Shown: positions 40,874 through 53,976 of the stretch, piece after piece
How positions within the stretch are numbered: the first letter of the stretch is position 1
Layout: each line of letters starts with the position of its first letter
NCBI RefSeq assembly: GCF_002105755.1
Contig: NZ_CP020821.1
Span: 2,728,001 to 2,792,000, forward strand
Length of the DNA: 64,000 nt
From: Mycobacterium colombiense CECT 3035
GTDB taxonomy: Bacteria; Actinomycetota; Actinomycetes; Mycobacteriales; Mycobacteriaceae
Reading direction: 5' to 3'
Program-made: the position numbers and the translations under genes
Notes under the pieces: generated by a model
The model's input: the letters and a program-made list of their open reading frames with translations, nothing else
Databases searched by the model: none
What the model was told of the DNA's origin: nothing

Positions 40874-42048
40874 GGTGTCCCCGACGCCGCGATGGTCAGG
40901 TTCGCCCCGGAGTCGGCATCGAAGACGACCAGCTTGCTGGTGTCGAACGCCAACTCGATCGACTGCCCGATCGCCGCCTTCGATTCGGCGGGAACCCTTG
41001 CCACGAACTGGTTTTCGTGGGCGCCGGACTCGGCGGCCAGCTCGTCCAGCTGGGCCGAGTGCGCGGCCCACGCGGAAGTGGAGAAGTAGACGTACTTGTC
41101 CGCGCCCAGCGACTCGACCAAGTCGACCTTCACCTCGAACGTCAGCGCCCTGATGCGCTGGTAGCCGTCGATCAGCGCGGCGTCGGACAGATGCTCGGGC
41201 CGCACCCCGACGATGACGTTCGCCGGTGCCGGATGCTGACCGATCACCTCGTGGACCTCCGGTGTCAGCATCACCTCGCCGAACGGGAGCTTGATCCCGA
41301 CTGGCGTCAGCGTGGCCGGGAAGAAATTCATGGCCGGCGAACCGATGAAGCCGGCGACGAACAGGTTGGCCGGGTGCTCGTAGAGCTCGTCGGGGGTGCC
41401 GATCTGTTGCGCGACACCGGAATGCATCACCACCACGCGGTCGCCCAGCGTCATGGCCTCGGTCTGGTCGTGGGTGACGTAGACCGTCGTGGTGCCCAGC
41501 CTTTTCTGCAGCCTGGCGATCTCACCGCGCATCTGGACCCGCAATTTCGCGTCCAGATTCGACAGCGGCTCGTCCATCAGAAACGCCTTGGGATGGCGCA
41601 CGATGGCGCGACCCATCGCCACCCGCTGCCGCTGCCCGCCCGACAGCTGCGATGGTTTGCGGTCCAGAAGTTCGGTCAGGTCAAGGGTTTTCGCGGTCTC
41701 CTCGACCTTCTCGGCGATCTCGGACTTCTTCATCTTGGCCAGCGTCAGCGGAAAGGCAATGTTCTGGCGCACCGTCATGTGCGGGTACAGCGCATAGGAC
41801 TGGAACACCATCGCGATGTCGCGGTCCTTGGGCGCCTTCTCGTTCACCCGTTCGCCGCCGATGCGCAGTTCCCCGGACGAGATGTCCTCGAGACCGGCGA
41901 TCATGTTCAGCGTCGTGGTCTTGCCGCAGCCGGAAGGGCCCACCAGGATCAGGAATTCGCCGTCGGCGATGGTGAGGTTCAGGTCGAGCACGGCCGTCGC
42001 GCCGTCGGGGTAACTCTTGCTGACATGGTCCAGCACGATCTCAGCCAT
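40870..42048 (-). CDS. sugC: Trehalose import ABC transporter ATPase SugC
   Basis: The 392-aa protein (M. tuberculosis SugC 393) energises import of trehalose released from trehalose monomycolate recycling. The Walker [10 protein letters not shown] (~38), Q-loop, signature [14 protein letters not shown] (~135), Walker [14 protein letters not shown] (~155) and H-loop THDQTEA (~190) are all present. A C-terminal TOBE/MalK-like regulatory domain follows (~240-390). It is encoded 4 bp after sugB on the minus strand and overlaps the Sufu-like gene start. Confidence 0.96.
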   Translation of the reverse strand: MAEIVLDHVSKSYPDGATAVLDLNLTIADGEFLILVGPSGCGKTTTLNMIAGLEDISSGELRIGGERVNEKAPKDRDIAMVFQSYALYPHMTVRQNIAFPLTLAKMKKSEIAEKVEETAKTLDLTELLDRKPSQLSGGQRQRVAMGRAIVRHPKAFLMDEPLSNLDAKLRVQMRGEIARLQKRLGTTTVYVTHDQTEAMTLGDRVVVMHSGVAQQIGTPDELYEHPANLFVAGFIGSPAMNFFPATLTPVGIKLPFGEVMLTPEVHEVIGQHPAPANVIVGVRPEHLSDAALIDGYQRIRALTFEVKVDLVESLGADKYVYFSTSAWAAHSAQLDELAAESGAHENQFVARVPAESKAAIGQSIELAFDTSKLVVFDADSGANLTIAASGTP

Positions 42049-42052
42049 CGAG

Positions 42053-42893
42053 TTATCCCTTCACCGCGCCAGAGGTCAACCCGGCGACGATCCGTCGTTG
42101 GAAGATTAGAACAAAAATGATGATGGGGACGGTGATCACGACGGCGCCGGCCGCGATCGAGCCCGTCGGCTCCTCGAACTGGGAACTGCCGCTGAAGTTC
42201 ACGATCGCCACCGGCGCGGTGATGGCCGCTTTGGTGGCGGTCAGCGTCAGCGCCAGCAGCAGGTCGTTCCAGGCGAAGATGAACACCAGGATCGCCGCCG
42301 TCACCACGCCGGGCGCCGCCAGCGGCACGATCACCTTGCGGAACGCCTGGGCCGGTGTCGCGCCGTCCATCTTCGCCGCCTTCTCCAGATCCCAAGGGAT
42401 CTCCCGGAAGAACGCCGACAGCGTGTAGATGGCCAGCGGCAGCGCGAAGGTGATGTACGGCAGGATCAGGCCCGGCCAGGTGTCGAACAACCCGACGAAC
42501 CGCTCGATGTTGAACAGCGGTGTCACCAGCGAGATCGCGGGAAACATCGTGATCAGCAGGGTGACCCCGACGAGCAGCCGCTTACCCGGAAAGTCCAGGC
42601 GGGCAACGGCGTACGCCGCCATCGCGCCGAGCGTCACCGCGATCACGGTGGTGATCAGACCGACCCCGACGGAGTTGATCAGTGCCGAACTGAAGACGTC
42701 ACCGCGAAAGATCCCGCGATAGTTGTCCAGGGATATCGACGACGGAATCAGCTTGCCGTCCTTGATCGTTGAGCTCGGCTTGAGCGACAGGCTGAAGATC
42801 CACAGCACCGGAAGAAGCGCATACACCACCACCAGGGTGTCGATGACGGCCCATGTCGCGGTGCGCCGCGCCCCCGCCGACAGCCCCGCCCCG

Positions 42894-42904
<11 letters not shown>
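42053..42904 (-). CDS. sugB: Trehalose import ABC transporter permease SugB
   Basis: The 283-aa MalG-type permease has six membrane helices and an EAA cytoplasmic loop ([20 protein letters not shown], ~180-200) for docking SugC. M. tuberculosis SugB has 274 aa. The ATG at 42902-42904 is preferred (an upstream in-frame GTG at 42913 is possible). The gene overlaps sugA by 11 bp, consistent with a translationally coupled lpqY-sugA-sugB-sugC operon. Confidence 0.95.
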
Positions 42905-45778
<2,874 letters not shown>

Positions 45779-46015
45779 CGCCGCTCATTGTCCTCCGCCT
45801 CGGCCGTCGTTTCATCTCAGGGCCTCCCCACCCTATCCGCCGACCTCCCGTCACCTGCGAAAACACGGTGCGGCCGGCGGCGTGGAGTCCGGGCCGGCGC
45901 CACGATCAGCCGGGATTTCGGTCGAGATGGGTCAGGGTGCGCCGCGCCATTTTGATGCGTCCGGCGGCGATTCGCGACGGCACCCGTCACCTGCGCATGG
46001 GTTAGGTTGAACACC
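45779..46015. promoter_or_regulatory. Divergent promoter region of the trehalose operon and the Rv1233c-like gene
   Basis: The 237-bp divergent gap should hold promoters for both sides. On the plus strand TAGGTT (46003-46008) ends 7 nt before the ATG at 46016, a leaderless -10. On the minus strand GGAGGA lies about 12 nt before the ATG at 45778. A five-codon frame starting 10 nt upstream of that ATG ends in TAA within the first codons of the gene. No operator is obvious. Confidence 0.5.
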
Positions 46016-46614
46016 ATGACAGCTCCCGGAGACGGCTTCGGCGAGGGCGGCCACCACGAGAAGGCCGACCCGCCGGCCGCCGCCAGCGGGGCCGGCGACC
46101 AGCCGGACGCGACCGCGCCCTGGGAGCCACCCGCCGCGCCGCCGCCCGCCGAATCGGCGCCGCCGCCGTATCCCCCGCCGAGCCCCGACTACGCGTCCGG
46201 GTACCCGCCGCCTTACCCACCGCCCGTCGGTCCCCGCCCGGCTACGAGCAGCCGACCGGCTACGGCGGCCCGGCCTACCCGCCGCCGCCCTATGGCGGGC
46301 CGCCCACCTACGGGCCCCCCGCCTACCCGGGCGGTTACTACCCGCCGCCCGATTACCGGGGCGGCTACGGACCCGCGGGAACCCACCGATCCGGGACGAA
46401 CGGGCTGGCGATCGCCTCGCTCATCGCGGCCTTCACCGGCCTGCTCTGCGGCATCGGCTCGATCGTGGCCATCGTGCTGGGCGCGATCGCGCTGGATCAG
46501 ATCAAGCGGACGCGCCAGGACGGCTTCGGGCTGGCGGTGGCCGGCATCGTCGTCGGAATCGCCACTCTGGTGGTGATTTTGGTGATCGTGCTCTTCCGGC
46601 TGCACTCGCTGTAG
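46016..46614 (+). pseudogene. Rv1233c-like Pro/Tyr-rich membrane protein (DUF4190 type), frameshifted
   Basis: The gene starts MTAPGDGFGEGG and has a Pro-rich region (PPPSPDYASGYPPPYPPP). It loses frame near the CCCC run at 46232-46235. The conserved continuation GYEQPTGYGGPAYPPPPYGG, more Pro/Tyr repeats, and the two-helix DUF4190-like domain (NGLAIASLIAAFTGLLCGIG, ALDQIKRTRQDGFGLAVAGI) follow in another frame to the stop at 46612-46614. The 599 bp are one base short; adding one gives 199 aa (Rv1233c 198). A TAGGTT hexamer 7 nt before the ATG predicts a leaderless mRNA. The break may be an assembly artefact. Confidence 0.8.
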
Positions 46615-46665
46615 CGCATCGCAACCAGCGCATCGCAACCAGCGCGGCGCAGCGGGTCGCCAGCC
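46615..46665. repeat. Intergenic repeat copy with 14-bp tandem
   Basis: Directly after the stop, the 14-mer AGCGCATCGCAACC is present twice in tandem, followed by AGCGCGGCGCAGCGGGTCGC, which matches the core of the 56-bp repeat at 49990. It lies between the Rv1233c-like and MgtE-like genes. Confidence 0.6.
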
Positions 46666-46697
46666 GTCGGGCCGGCGGCTGCCTAGGCTCTACACCC

Positions 46698-48005
46698 ATG
46701 GGATCGGTCAACAGGGTGTACATCGCGCGGCTGTCGCGGATGTTGGTGTTGGGCCCGCTCGGCGAATCCGTGGGCCGGGTGCGCGATGTCGTGATCAGCA
46801 TCAGCATCGTGCGCCAGCAACCGCGCGTGCTCGGGCTGGTGGTCGACCTGGCGACGCGGCGCAGCATCTTCATCCCGATCCTGCGGGTCGCCTCCATCGA
46901 ACCCAACGCCGTGACGCTGAGCACCGGCAGCGTGTCCCTGCGCCATTTCGTGCAGCGGCCCGGCGAGGTGCTGGCGATGGGCCAGGTGCTCGACACGCAA
47001 GTCAAGGTGAAGGACCCCGACCTGCCGGAGCTGGCGGGCCTCGACGTGGTCGTCACCGACCTGGGGATCGAACAGACCCGGACCCGGGACTGGATGGTCA
47101 CCAGGGTCGCCGTCCGCGTACCCAGACGGCTGGGCCGACGCGGCCCCGTGCACGTCGTCGACTGGCAGAACGTGCAGGGCCTGACCCCTTCGGCGCTGGC
47201 GTTGCCGGGCCAGGGCGTGACCCAACTGCTGGACCAGTTCGAGGGCCGCAGGGCGGTCGACGTGGCCGACGCCATCCGCGGGCTGCCCGCTAAGCGGCGC
47301 TACGAGGTGCTCAAGGCTCTGGACGACGACCGATTGGCGGACGTCTTGCAGGAGCTGCCCGAATTGGATCAGGCCGACGTGCTCGCGCAGCTGGGCACCG
47401 AACGCTCCGCCGACGTGCTCGAGGAGATGGATCCCGACGACGCGGCCGACCTGCTCGGGGTGCTGAATCCGACCGACGCCGAGATGCTGCTGACCCGGAT
47501 GGACCCCGATGACTCCGAGCCGGTGCGCCGGCTGCTCACCCACTCCCCCGACACCGCCGGCGGGTTGATGACCTCGGACCCCGTGGTGCTGACGCCCGAC
47601 ACGTCGGTTGCCGAGGCGCTGGCCCGGGTTCGCGACCCCGAGCTCACCACCGCGCTGTCGTCCATGGTGTTCGTCGCGCGCCCGCCGACGGCCACCCCCA
47701 CCGGCCATTACCTGGGTTGCGTTGCCCTGCAACGACTGCTGCGTGAGCCGCCGGCGGCCCTGGTCGGAGGCATTGTCGACTCCGACCTGTTGACATTGAC
47801 GCCGGAGACCCCGCTCGGTGCGGTCACCCGCTACCTGGCCGCGTACAACCTGGTGTGCGGGCCGGTGGTCGACGACCAGAATCATCTGCTCGGCGCGGTG
47901 ACGGTGGACGACCTGCTCGATCACCTGCTGCCGCACGACTGGCGGGTGGACATGCAGGAGTTCGACGCCGTCGGCCGCATCAACGGACTGGGAGGGTCCG
48001 CGTGA
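46698..48005 (+). CDS. MgtE-N/CBS domain protein without membrane domain (Rv1232c homologue)
   Basis: The 435-aa protein equals Rv1232c. Two PRC-barrel-like segments (~5-80 and ~90-165) precede an MgtE N-terminal superhelical domain (~180-290: RAVDVADAIRGLPAKRRYEV, LADVLQELPELDQADVL, DPDDAADLLGVL). A CBS pair follows (~290-420: GGLMTSDPVVLTPDTSVAEA, DDQNHLLGAVTVDDLLDHLL). The Mg2+-sensing half of an MgtE channel is thus present, but the five-helix pore is absent. ATG 46698 has TAGGCT 8 nt upstream. The stop overlaps the DUF1003 gene (GTGA), a membrane protein that could be its partner. Confidence 0.88.
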   Translation: MGSVNRVYIARLSRMLVLGPLGESVGRVRDVVISISIVRQQPRVLGLVVDLATRRSIFIPILRVASIEPNAVTLSTGSVSLRHFVQRPGEVLAMGQVLDTQVKVKDPDLPELAGLDVVVTDLGIEQTRTRDWMVTRVAVRVPRRLGRRGPVHVVDWQNVQGLTPSALALPGQGVTQLLDQFEGRRAVDVADAIRGLPAKRRYEVLKALDDDRLADVLQELPELDQADVLAQLGTERSADVLEEMDPDDAADLLGVLNPTDAEMLLTRMDPDDSEPVRRLLTHSPDTAGGLMTSDPVVLTPDTSVAEALARVRDPELTTALSSMVFVARPPTATPTGHYLGCVALQRLLREPPAALVGGIVDSDLLTLTPETPLGAVTRYLAAYNLVCGPVVDDQNHLLGAVTVDDLLDHLLPHDWRVDMQEFDAVGRINGLGGSA

Positions 48006-48544
48006 GCAAATCCTCGGCCCCACGGGGCCTGTACACCCCGCGGACGTCGCGTAGGTATTCACCGCGGCTGGACCCCGAGGCCGTCGGGCAGATCACCGAA
48101 TCGATCGCACGCTTCTTCGGCACCGGCCGCTATCTGCTGATCCAGTCGGTCGTGGTGGTGGCGTGGATCGCGTTCAACCTGATCGCGGTCGCCGAACGCT
48201 TCGACCCCTATCCGTTCATCCTGCTGAACCTCGCCTTCTCGACTCAAGCCGCGTACGCCGCCCCGTTGATCCTGTTGGCGCAGAACCGTCAGGAGAACCG
48301 CGACCGAGTCGCGCTGGAGCAAGACCGTCGTCGCGCCGCCGAAACCAAAGCCGACACCGAGTACCTGGCGCGCGAACTGGCGGCGTTGCGGCTGGCCGTC
48401 GGCGAGGGCGTGACTCGTGAATACCTCCGTCACGAGCTCGACGACCTGCGCAAACTGCTGTCCAATCTGCTGCCCGAAACCGCTGACGGCGACCCGGTTC
48501 CGGCCGGTGACGGCCTGGAGCGAACGGCTAAGAAATCCAGGTGA
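48002..48544 (+). CDS. DUF1003 membrane protein (Rv1231c homologue)
   Basis: The 180-aa protein equals Rv1231c. A short cytoplasmic N-terminus (RLDPEAVGQITESIARFFGT) precedes two membrane helices (~42-62 LIQSVVVVAWIAFNLIAV; ~73-95 FILLNLAFSTQAAYAAPLIL) and a charged coiled-coil C-terminus (~100-165, rich in Arg/Glu). The DUF1003 core of WIAFN and AAPLIL is conserved, but its function is unknown. The GTG overlaps the preceding stop, so both proteins are made together. Confidence 0.88.
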   Translation: MSKSSAPRGLYTPRTSRRYSPRLDPEAVGQITESIARFFGTGRYLLIQSVVVVAWIAFNLIAVAERFDPYPFILLNLAFSTQAAYAAPLILLAQNRQENRDRVALEQDRRRAAETKADTEYLARELAALRLAVGEGVTREYLRHELDDLRKLLSNLLPETADGDPVPAGDGLERTAKKSR

Positions 48545-48559
48545 GAACCGTTTGGACCA

Positions 48560-48606
48560 TTGCGCCACTCGTGTCACAAGAGTTATGTATGGTGATCTGG
48601 TTCACC
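48560..48606 (+). promoter_or_regulatory. Putative promoter with CRP-like dyad upstream of the lytic transglycosylase gene
   Basis: TTGCGC (48560-48565) and TATGTA (48584-48589), 18 nt apart, form a plausible SigA-type promoter. Immediately downstream, GTGA-N6-TCAC (48592-48605) is a perfect core of the mycobacterial CRP consensus inside the wider inverted repeat GGTGA...TCACC. A site there would favour repression. Confidence 0.45.
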
Positions 48607-48648
48607 GAGCTAACAGAAAGTCCCAGCTCACACATATAGGACGGTCGA

Positions 48649-49984
48649 GTGCGCATTGGGGGAAGCCGGGGTGAGAGCCCCGCCGCCGCGCCTGAGCGGC
48701 AGCGATCACTTCGGAACACGCGCAAGCCGATTTTCGGCGTAGCAATGATTACTCCACTGGTCTTCGCGGGTGCGGTCAGCGCGGCGGCCCCTACGGTTCC
48801 GGTACGAATGCCGTCGCGGCATGCCGCCGTCACCCCGGTCGCCGCGGTCTCGCCGACTTTCCCCGACCTCACCGGACCCGCCGTCGTCGCGATCGATCGC
48901 GGCCCGACCGTCTTTCACGTCGCCGAGCCCGCCCTGTCCGCCCCGCCGCCTGCGATGATCGTCAATGCGCCTGGCGCACTGGGCATTCCGAGCATCGCGC
49001 TGGCCGCCTACCGCAGCGCCGAACAGAAGATGGCCGTCGCGGCCCCGGGCTGCGGCGTGAGCTGGAACCTGCTGGCCGGCATCGGGCGCATCGAATCGGG
49101 CCACGCGGGCGGCGGCGCCGTCGACGCGCGCGGCACCGCGATCAGGCCGATCTACGGCCCGTCGCTGGACGGCACGCTGCCCGGCAACGAAACCATCATC
49201 CAGAGCAGCGCCGGCAACCGCGTCACCTACGCCCGCGCGATGGGACCGATGCAGTTCCTGCCGGGGACCTGGGCGCGCTACGCCTCCGACGGCAAGGGCG
49301 ACGGCGTGGCCGATCCGCAGAACATCTTTGACGCCACCCTGGCCGCCGCCCGCTACCTGTGCAGCGGCGGGCTCAACCTGCGTGACCAGTCGCAGGTCTT
49401 GACCGCGATCCTGCGCTACAACAACTCGATGCCCTACGCGCAGAACGTGCTGGGCTGGGCGGCGGCCTACGCCACCGGTGTGGTGCCGGTCGACCTGCCG
49501 CTGATGACCGGGCCCCGCCGCCGCTGGGCGACGCGCACCTCGAGCACCCCGAAGGGCTCGGCCCCAACCTGCCGATGAACATCAACGGCCTGCCGCTGGA
49601 CGACCCGCTGGCGCGCGTACCGCTGATCGACTTGAGCAGCCCGGCGCTGGTCAGCCCCCCGCCGATGTTCCCCTGGATGACGCCCACGCCCCAACAGGCG
49701 CCGGCCCAGATCCCCGGTTGCACGGTGATCTGCATCAGCTCCCAGGGCACCCCGCCCGCGGGTCCGCCGCCGCCGTTCGCGCCCCGGCGCCGTTCGCGCC
49801 CCCGCCGCAACCGCCGTTCGGCGCGCCGCCCCGGACGCCGGGCCTCCGCCGGTGCCCCGGCCGCGGCGCCGGTGCCCCGGCCGCCGGGCCCTCGCAGGCC
49901 GCACCTGCGCCTAAGCCTGCTGGCCCGTCGGGCGCGGTGCCCGGCGCGGCCAAGCCGAAGCCGGCGGGACCCGGCCCGGCCTGA
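48649..49984 (+). pseudogene. Lytic transglycosylase-like secreted/membrane protein (Rv1230c homologue), frameshifted
   Basis: The product begins at GTG 48649 with a basic region and a signal/anchor helix (RKPIFGVAMITPLVFAGAVS). An SLT-type lysozyme-fold domain (~115-290) follows, with GIGRIESGH (catalytic Glu), GPMQFLPGTW and AAARYLC, expected to cleave peptidoglycan outside the membrane. From 49513 onward the frame breaks repeatedly in CCCC runs (49513-49516, 49782-49785, probably 49829, 49855 and 49875). Adding one C at each gives a smooth Pro/Ala-rich tail ending at TGA 49982-49984. The catalytic domain is intact as written. Reconstructed length is ~446 aa (Rv1230c 411). Assembly error is likely. 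Confidence 0.78.
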
Positions 49985-49989
49985 CCGCC

Positions 49990-50173
49990 AGCGGCGATCG
50001 CAAGCGCGGCGAAGCCGGGCGCAGCGGGTCGCCGCCAACCAGCCCAGCGGCGATCGCAAGCGCGGCGAAGCCGGGCGCAGCGGGTCGCCGCCAACCAGCC
50101 CAGCGGCGATCGCAAGCGCGGCGAAGCCGGGCGCAGCGGGTCGCCGCCAACCAGCCCAGCGGGTCGCCGCCAA
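49990..50173. repeat. 56-bp tandem repeat (VNTR), three full units plus partial
   Basis: Three identical 56-bp units (49990-50045, 50046-50101, 50102-50157) and a 16-bp partial copy (50158-50173) fill the space between the transglycosylase-like gene and mrp. The unit contains GCGGCGATCGCAAGCGCGGC and ends GGGTCGCCGCCAACCAGCCC. It belongs to the same family as copies at 6032, 30014 and 46615. Because 56 is not a multiple of three, copies cycle through all frames if read as protein. Identity between units implies recent expansion, like MIRU-VNTR loci used for typing mycobacteria. Confidence 0.92.
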
Positions 50174-50207
50174 ACCGCATCGTCGCGCACGCCTACACTC
50201 GGCGGTG

Positions 50208-51365
50208 ATGTCCGGCAATGACTCTTCCGATTCCGCGGCCGACCTGAGCTCGGCTATCCGCACCGCCCTGGGCAAGGTGATCGACCCCGAACTGCGGCGC
50301 CCGATCACCGAACTCGGGATGGTCAAGAGCGTCGACACCGAGCCCGACGGCGCGGTGCATGTCGCGATCTACCTGACCACCGCCAGCTGTCCGAAGAAAA
50401 CCGAGATCAGCGACCGGGTCAGCCAGGCGGTCGCCGACGTCCCGGGCACCGGTGCGGTCAAGGTCACCCTGGACGTGATGAACGACGAGCAGCGCACCGA
50501 GCTACGCAAGCAGTTGCGTGGCGACGCCCGCGAGCCCGTTATCCCGTTCGCACAACCGAATTCGCTGACCCGGGTTTATGCCGTCGCGTCCGGCAAGGGC
50601 GGGGTCGGCAAGTCCACCGTCACGGTCAACCTGGCGGCGGCGATGGCGGCGCGCGGCCTGTCGGTCGGTGTGCTGGACGCCGATATCCACGGCCATTCGA
50701 TTCCCCGGATGATGGGCACCACCGACCGGCCCACCCAGGTCGAGTCGATGATCCTGCCGCCGATCGCGCACGAGGTCCGGGTCATCTCCATCGCCCAGTT
50801 CACCGAGGGCAACACCCCGGTGGTGTGGCGCGGGCCGATGTTGCACCGCGCGCTGCAGCAGTTCCTGGCCGACGTCTACTGGGGCGATCTGGACGTGCTG
50901 CTGCTCGACCTGCCCCCGGGGACCGGCGACATCGCCATCTCGGTGGCGCAGCTGATTCCGAACGCGGAGATCCTGGTGGTGACGACGCCGCAGCTGGCTG
51001 CGGCCGAGGTCGCGGAGCGGGCCGGCAGCATCGCGTTGCAGACCCGCCAGCGCGTCGTCGGCGTCGTGGAGAACATGTCCGGGCTCACCCTGCCGGACGG
51101 CTCCACGCTGCAGGTGTTCGGGGAGGGCGGTGGCCGGCAGGTGGCCGAGCGGCTCTCCCGGGCGGTGGGCGCCGACGTGCCGCTGCTGGGTCAGATCCCG
51201 CTGGATCCCGAGCTGGTGGCCGCCGGTGATTCCGGCACGCCGCTGGTGCTCAGCGCGCCCGATTCGCCGGTCGGCAAGGCGCTGCGCGGGGTGGCCGACA
51301 GCTTGTCGTCGCGCAAACGCGGCCTCGCCGGCGTATCGCTGGGGCTCGATCCGACCCGGCGCTGA
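50208..51365 (+). CDS. mrp: Mrp/ApbC Fe-S cluster carrier ATPase
   Basis: The 385-aa protein (M. tuberculosis Mrp 390) joins an N-terminal DUF59/MIP18 domain (~10-90: VIDPELRRPITELGMVKSVD) to a ParA/NBP35-type ATPase (~118-360). The latter has the deviant Walker A SGKGGVGKST, VLDADIHGHSIPRMMG and LLDLPPGTGD. It probably delivers Fe-S clusters to apoproteins. The usual CxxC near the C-terminus of ApbC is not visible. ATG 50208 has TACACT (50194-50199) 8 nt upstream; GTG 50205 would be an in-frame alternative. The promoter directly abuts the VNTR, so repeat number could affect expression. It converges with tatB, 12 bp apart. Confidence 0.93.
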   Translation: MSGNDSSDSAADLSSAIRTALGKVIDPELRRPITELGMVKSVDTEPDGAVHVAIYLTTASCPKKTEISDRVSQAVADVPGTGAVKVTLDVMNDEQRTELRKQLRGDAREPVIPFAQPNSLTRVYAVASGKGGVGKSTVTVNLAAAMAARGLSVGVLDADIHGHSIPRMMGTTDRPTQVESMILPPIAHEVRVISIAQFTEGNTPVVWRGPMLHRALQQFLADVYWGDLDVLLLDLPPGTGDIAISVAQLIPNAEILVVTTPQLAAAEVAERAGSIALQTRQRVVGVVENMSGLTLPDGSTLQVFGEGGGRQVAERLSRAVGADVPLLGQIPLDPELVAAGDSGTPLVLSAPDSPVGKALRGVADSLSSRKRGLAGVSLGLDPTRR

Positions 51366-51377
51366 CCCCGGCGACGC

Positions 51378-51793
51378 TCAGGTGGCGTCGGTGTCGAACG
51401 GCGTCTTCCCGCCGGGCTGCTGTTCGGCCGCGACCGCCTGGCCGTTCGGGGCGGGCGGGGCCGGGTGCGGGGTCTGCGGCAGGGCGCCATTCACCGGTTT
51501 GTCGAAGGCTCCGGTCAGGAAGGAGTCGTCGCCGTCCAGCAGATGCTTGGTCAGCGCCGCACGCGGCGTCATTCCCCGCAGCTTCTGCAGTTCGCTGAGC
51601 GGGACGCGCAGGTCGTCGAACTCGGGCCCGAGGTCCTCGCGCAGCTGGCTGGTGACACCGCTGAGGTAATCACGCGCCTGACGCAAGGCGTTGGACGTCC
51701 ACCTGATGGCACCCGGCAGCCGCTCGGGCCCCAGGACCACCAGCCCGACCACCACGAGGACGAGCATGTGCTCCCAGCTCAGGCTGCCGAACA

Positions 51794-51794
<1 letters not shown>
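51378..51794 (-). CDS. tatB: Sec-independent protein translocase subunit TatB
   Basis: The 138-aa protein (M. tuberculosis TatB 131) has the N-terminal membrane helix [20 protein letters not shown] followed by the LGPERLPG hinge and an amphipathic helix (~25-70). A variable Pro/Gly-rich tail follows. With TatA and TatC it exports folded twin-arginine proteins. Its ATG overlaps the htrA stop by one base (TGATG), placing it last in the sigE-rseA-htrA-tatB envelope-stress group. Confidence 0.95.
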
Positions 51795-53307
<1,513 letters not shown>

Positions 53308-53451
53308 GTTATCCCTTTTGGATCCTCTATTTGAGCGCTCGAGGCGGCCTTTACCGGGCGAAATACGCGGCACCGGCGTTGTCCGTGTCCACCCTAGTAT
53401 CCATGGCGCGCCGTCGGTCGGCATGAACCCGCGCGGGGCGCGGGCTGGACG

Positions 53452-53847
53452 CTACCGGCGCTTGCGCCGCTCACGTCCGTCGCGGTCCGCGAAGCGGTCG
53501 GAGGCGTGCGTGGGGGAATCGTCGGGCGACTCGTAGGGAATGTCGGCGAGCATGCCGAGCAGCGTGCTGGGGATGCGGATGGGGCGCGAATCGCGCAGCG
53601 CCGCGCGAGCCCGGCTCTGGTCCTCGACCTCGCCCGCACACTGGGCGCACAACGACAGATGATGCGCGGCCCGCAGGTGCGCGTTCATCCGGAGCTCGCC
53701 GTCGACGAACGCCGCGATCGCTTCGACGGACAGGTGCTCGGTGGATCCGAACTGGCGCGGTGCGCCGACGGGCGCGTCGCTCTGGGAGGCGAATTGAGCG
53801 GGGAGCCAGGAGAACGCGCGGCGGAACACATGTCCACGATCGGGCAT
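53452..53847 (-). CDS. rseA: Anti-sigma factor RseA
   Basis: The 131-aa protein binds and inhibits SigE. It has the zinc-associated anti-sigma motif HHLSLCAQC (H-x3-C-x2-C) at ~67-75, preceded by the conserved EHLSVEAIAAFVDGELRMNA. In M. tuberculosis RseA is phosphorylated by PknB and degraded by ClpC1P2 to release SigE. The ATG at 53845-53847 (PDRGHVFRRAFSW) is preferred over ATG 53866-53868 because GAGGAG lies just before it. It is shorter at the C-terminus than the M. tuberculosis protein (154 aa). Confidence 0.93.
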   Translation of the reverse strand: MPDRGHVFRRAFSWLPAQFASQSDAPVGAPRQFGSTEHLSVEAIAAFVDGELRMNAHLRAAHHLSLCAQCAGEVEDQSRARAALRDSRPIRIPSTLLGMLADIPYESPDDSPTHASDRFADRDGRERRKRR

Positions 53848-53976
53848 CACCAACTCCTCGCCATTCATTTCTTATCGCCGCCTTATTCGAATGTAGCGCG
53901 AGAGGGCGCCCGATACCGAGGCTAAGGCCGCAAAGCCGCTGAATAGCTGCCCGAACGTTAGGCGGACGGTCGGTGA

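Noticed and set aside
49990..50173. CRISPR-like direct repeats
   Set aside because: Units are contiguous and identical with no unique spacers and no cas genes nearby; it is a tandem VNTR.
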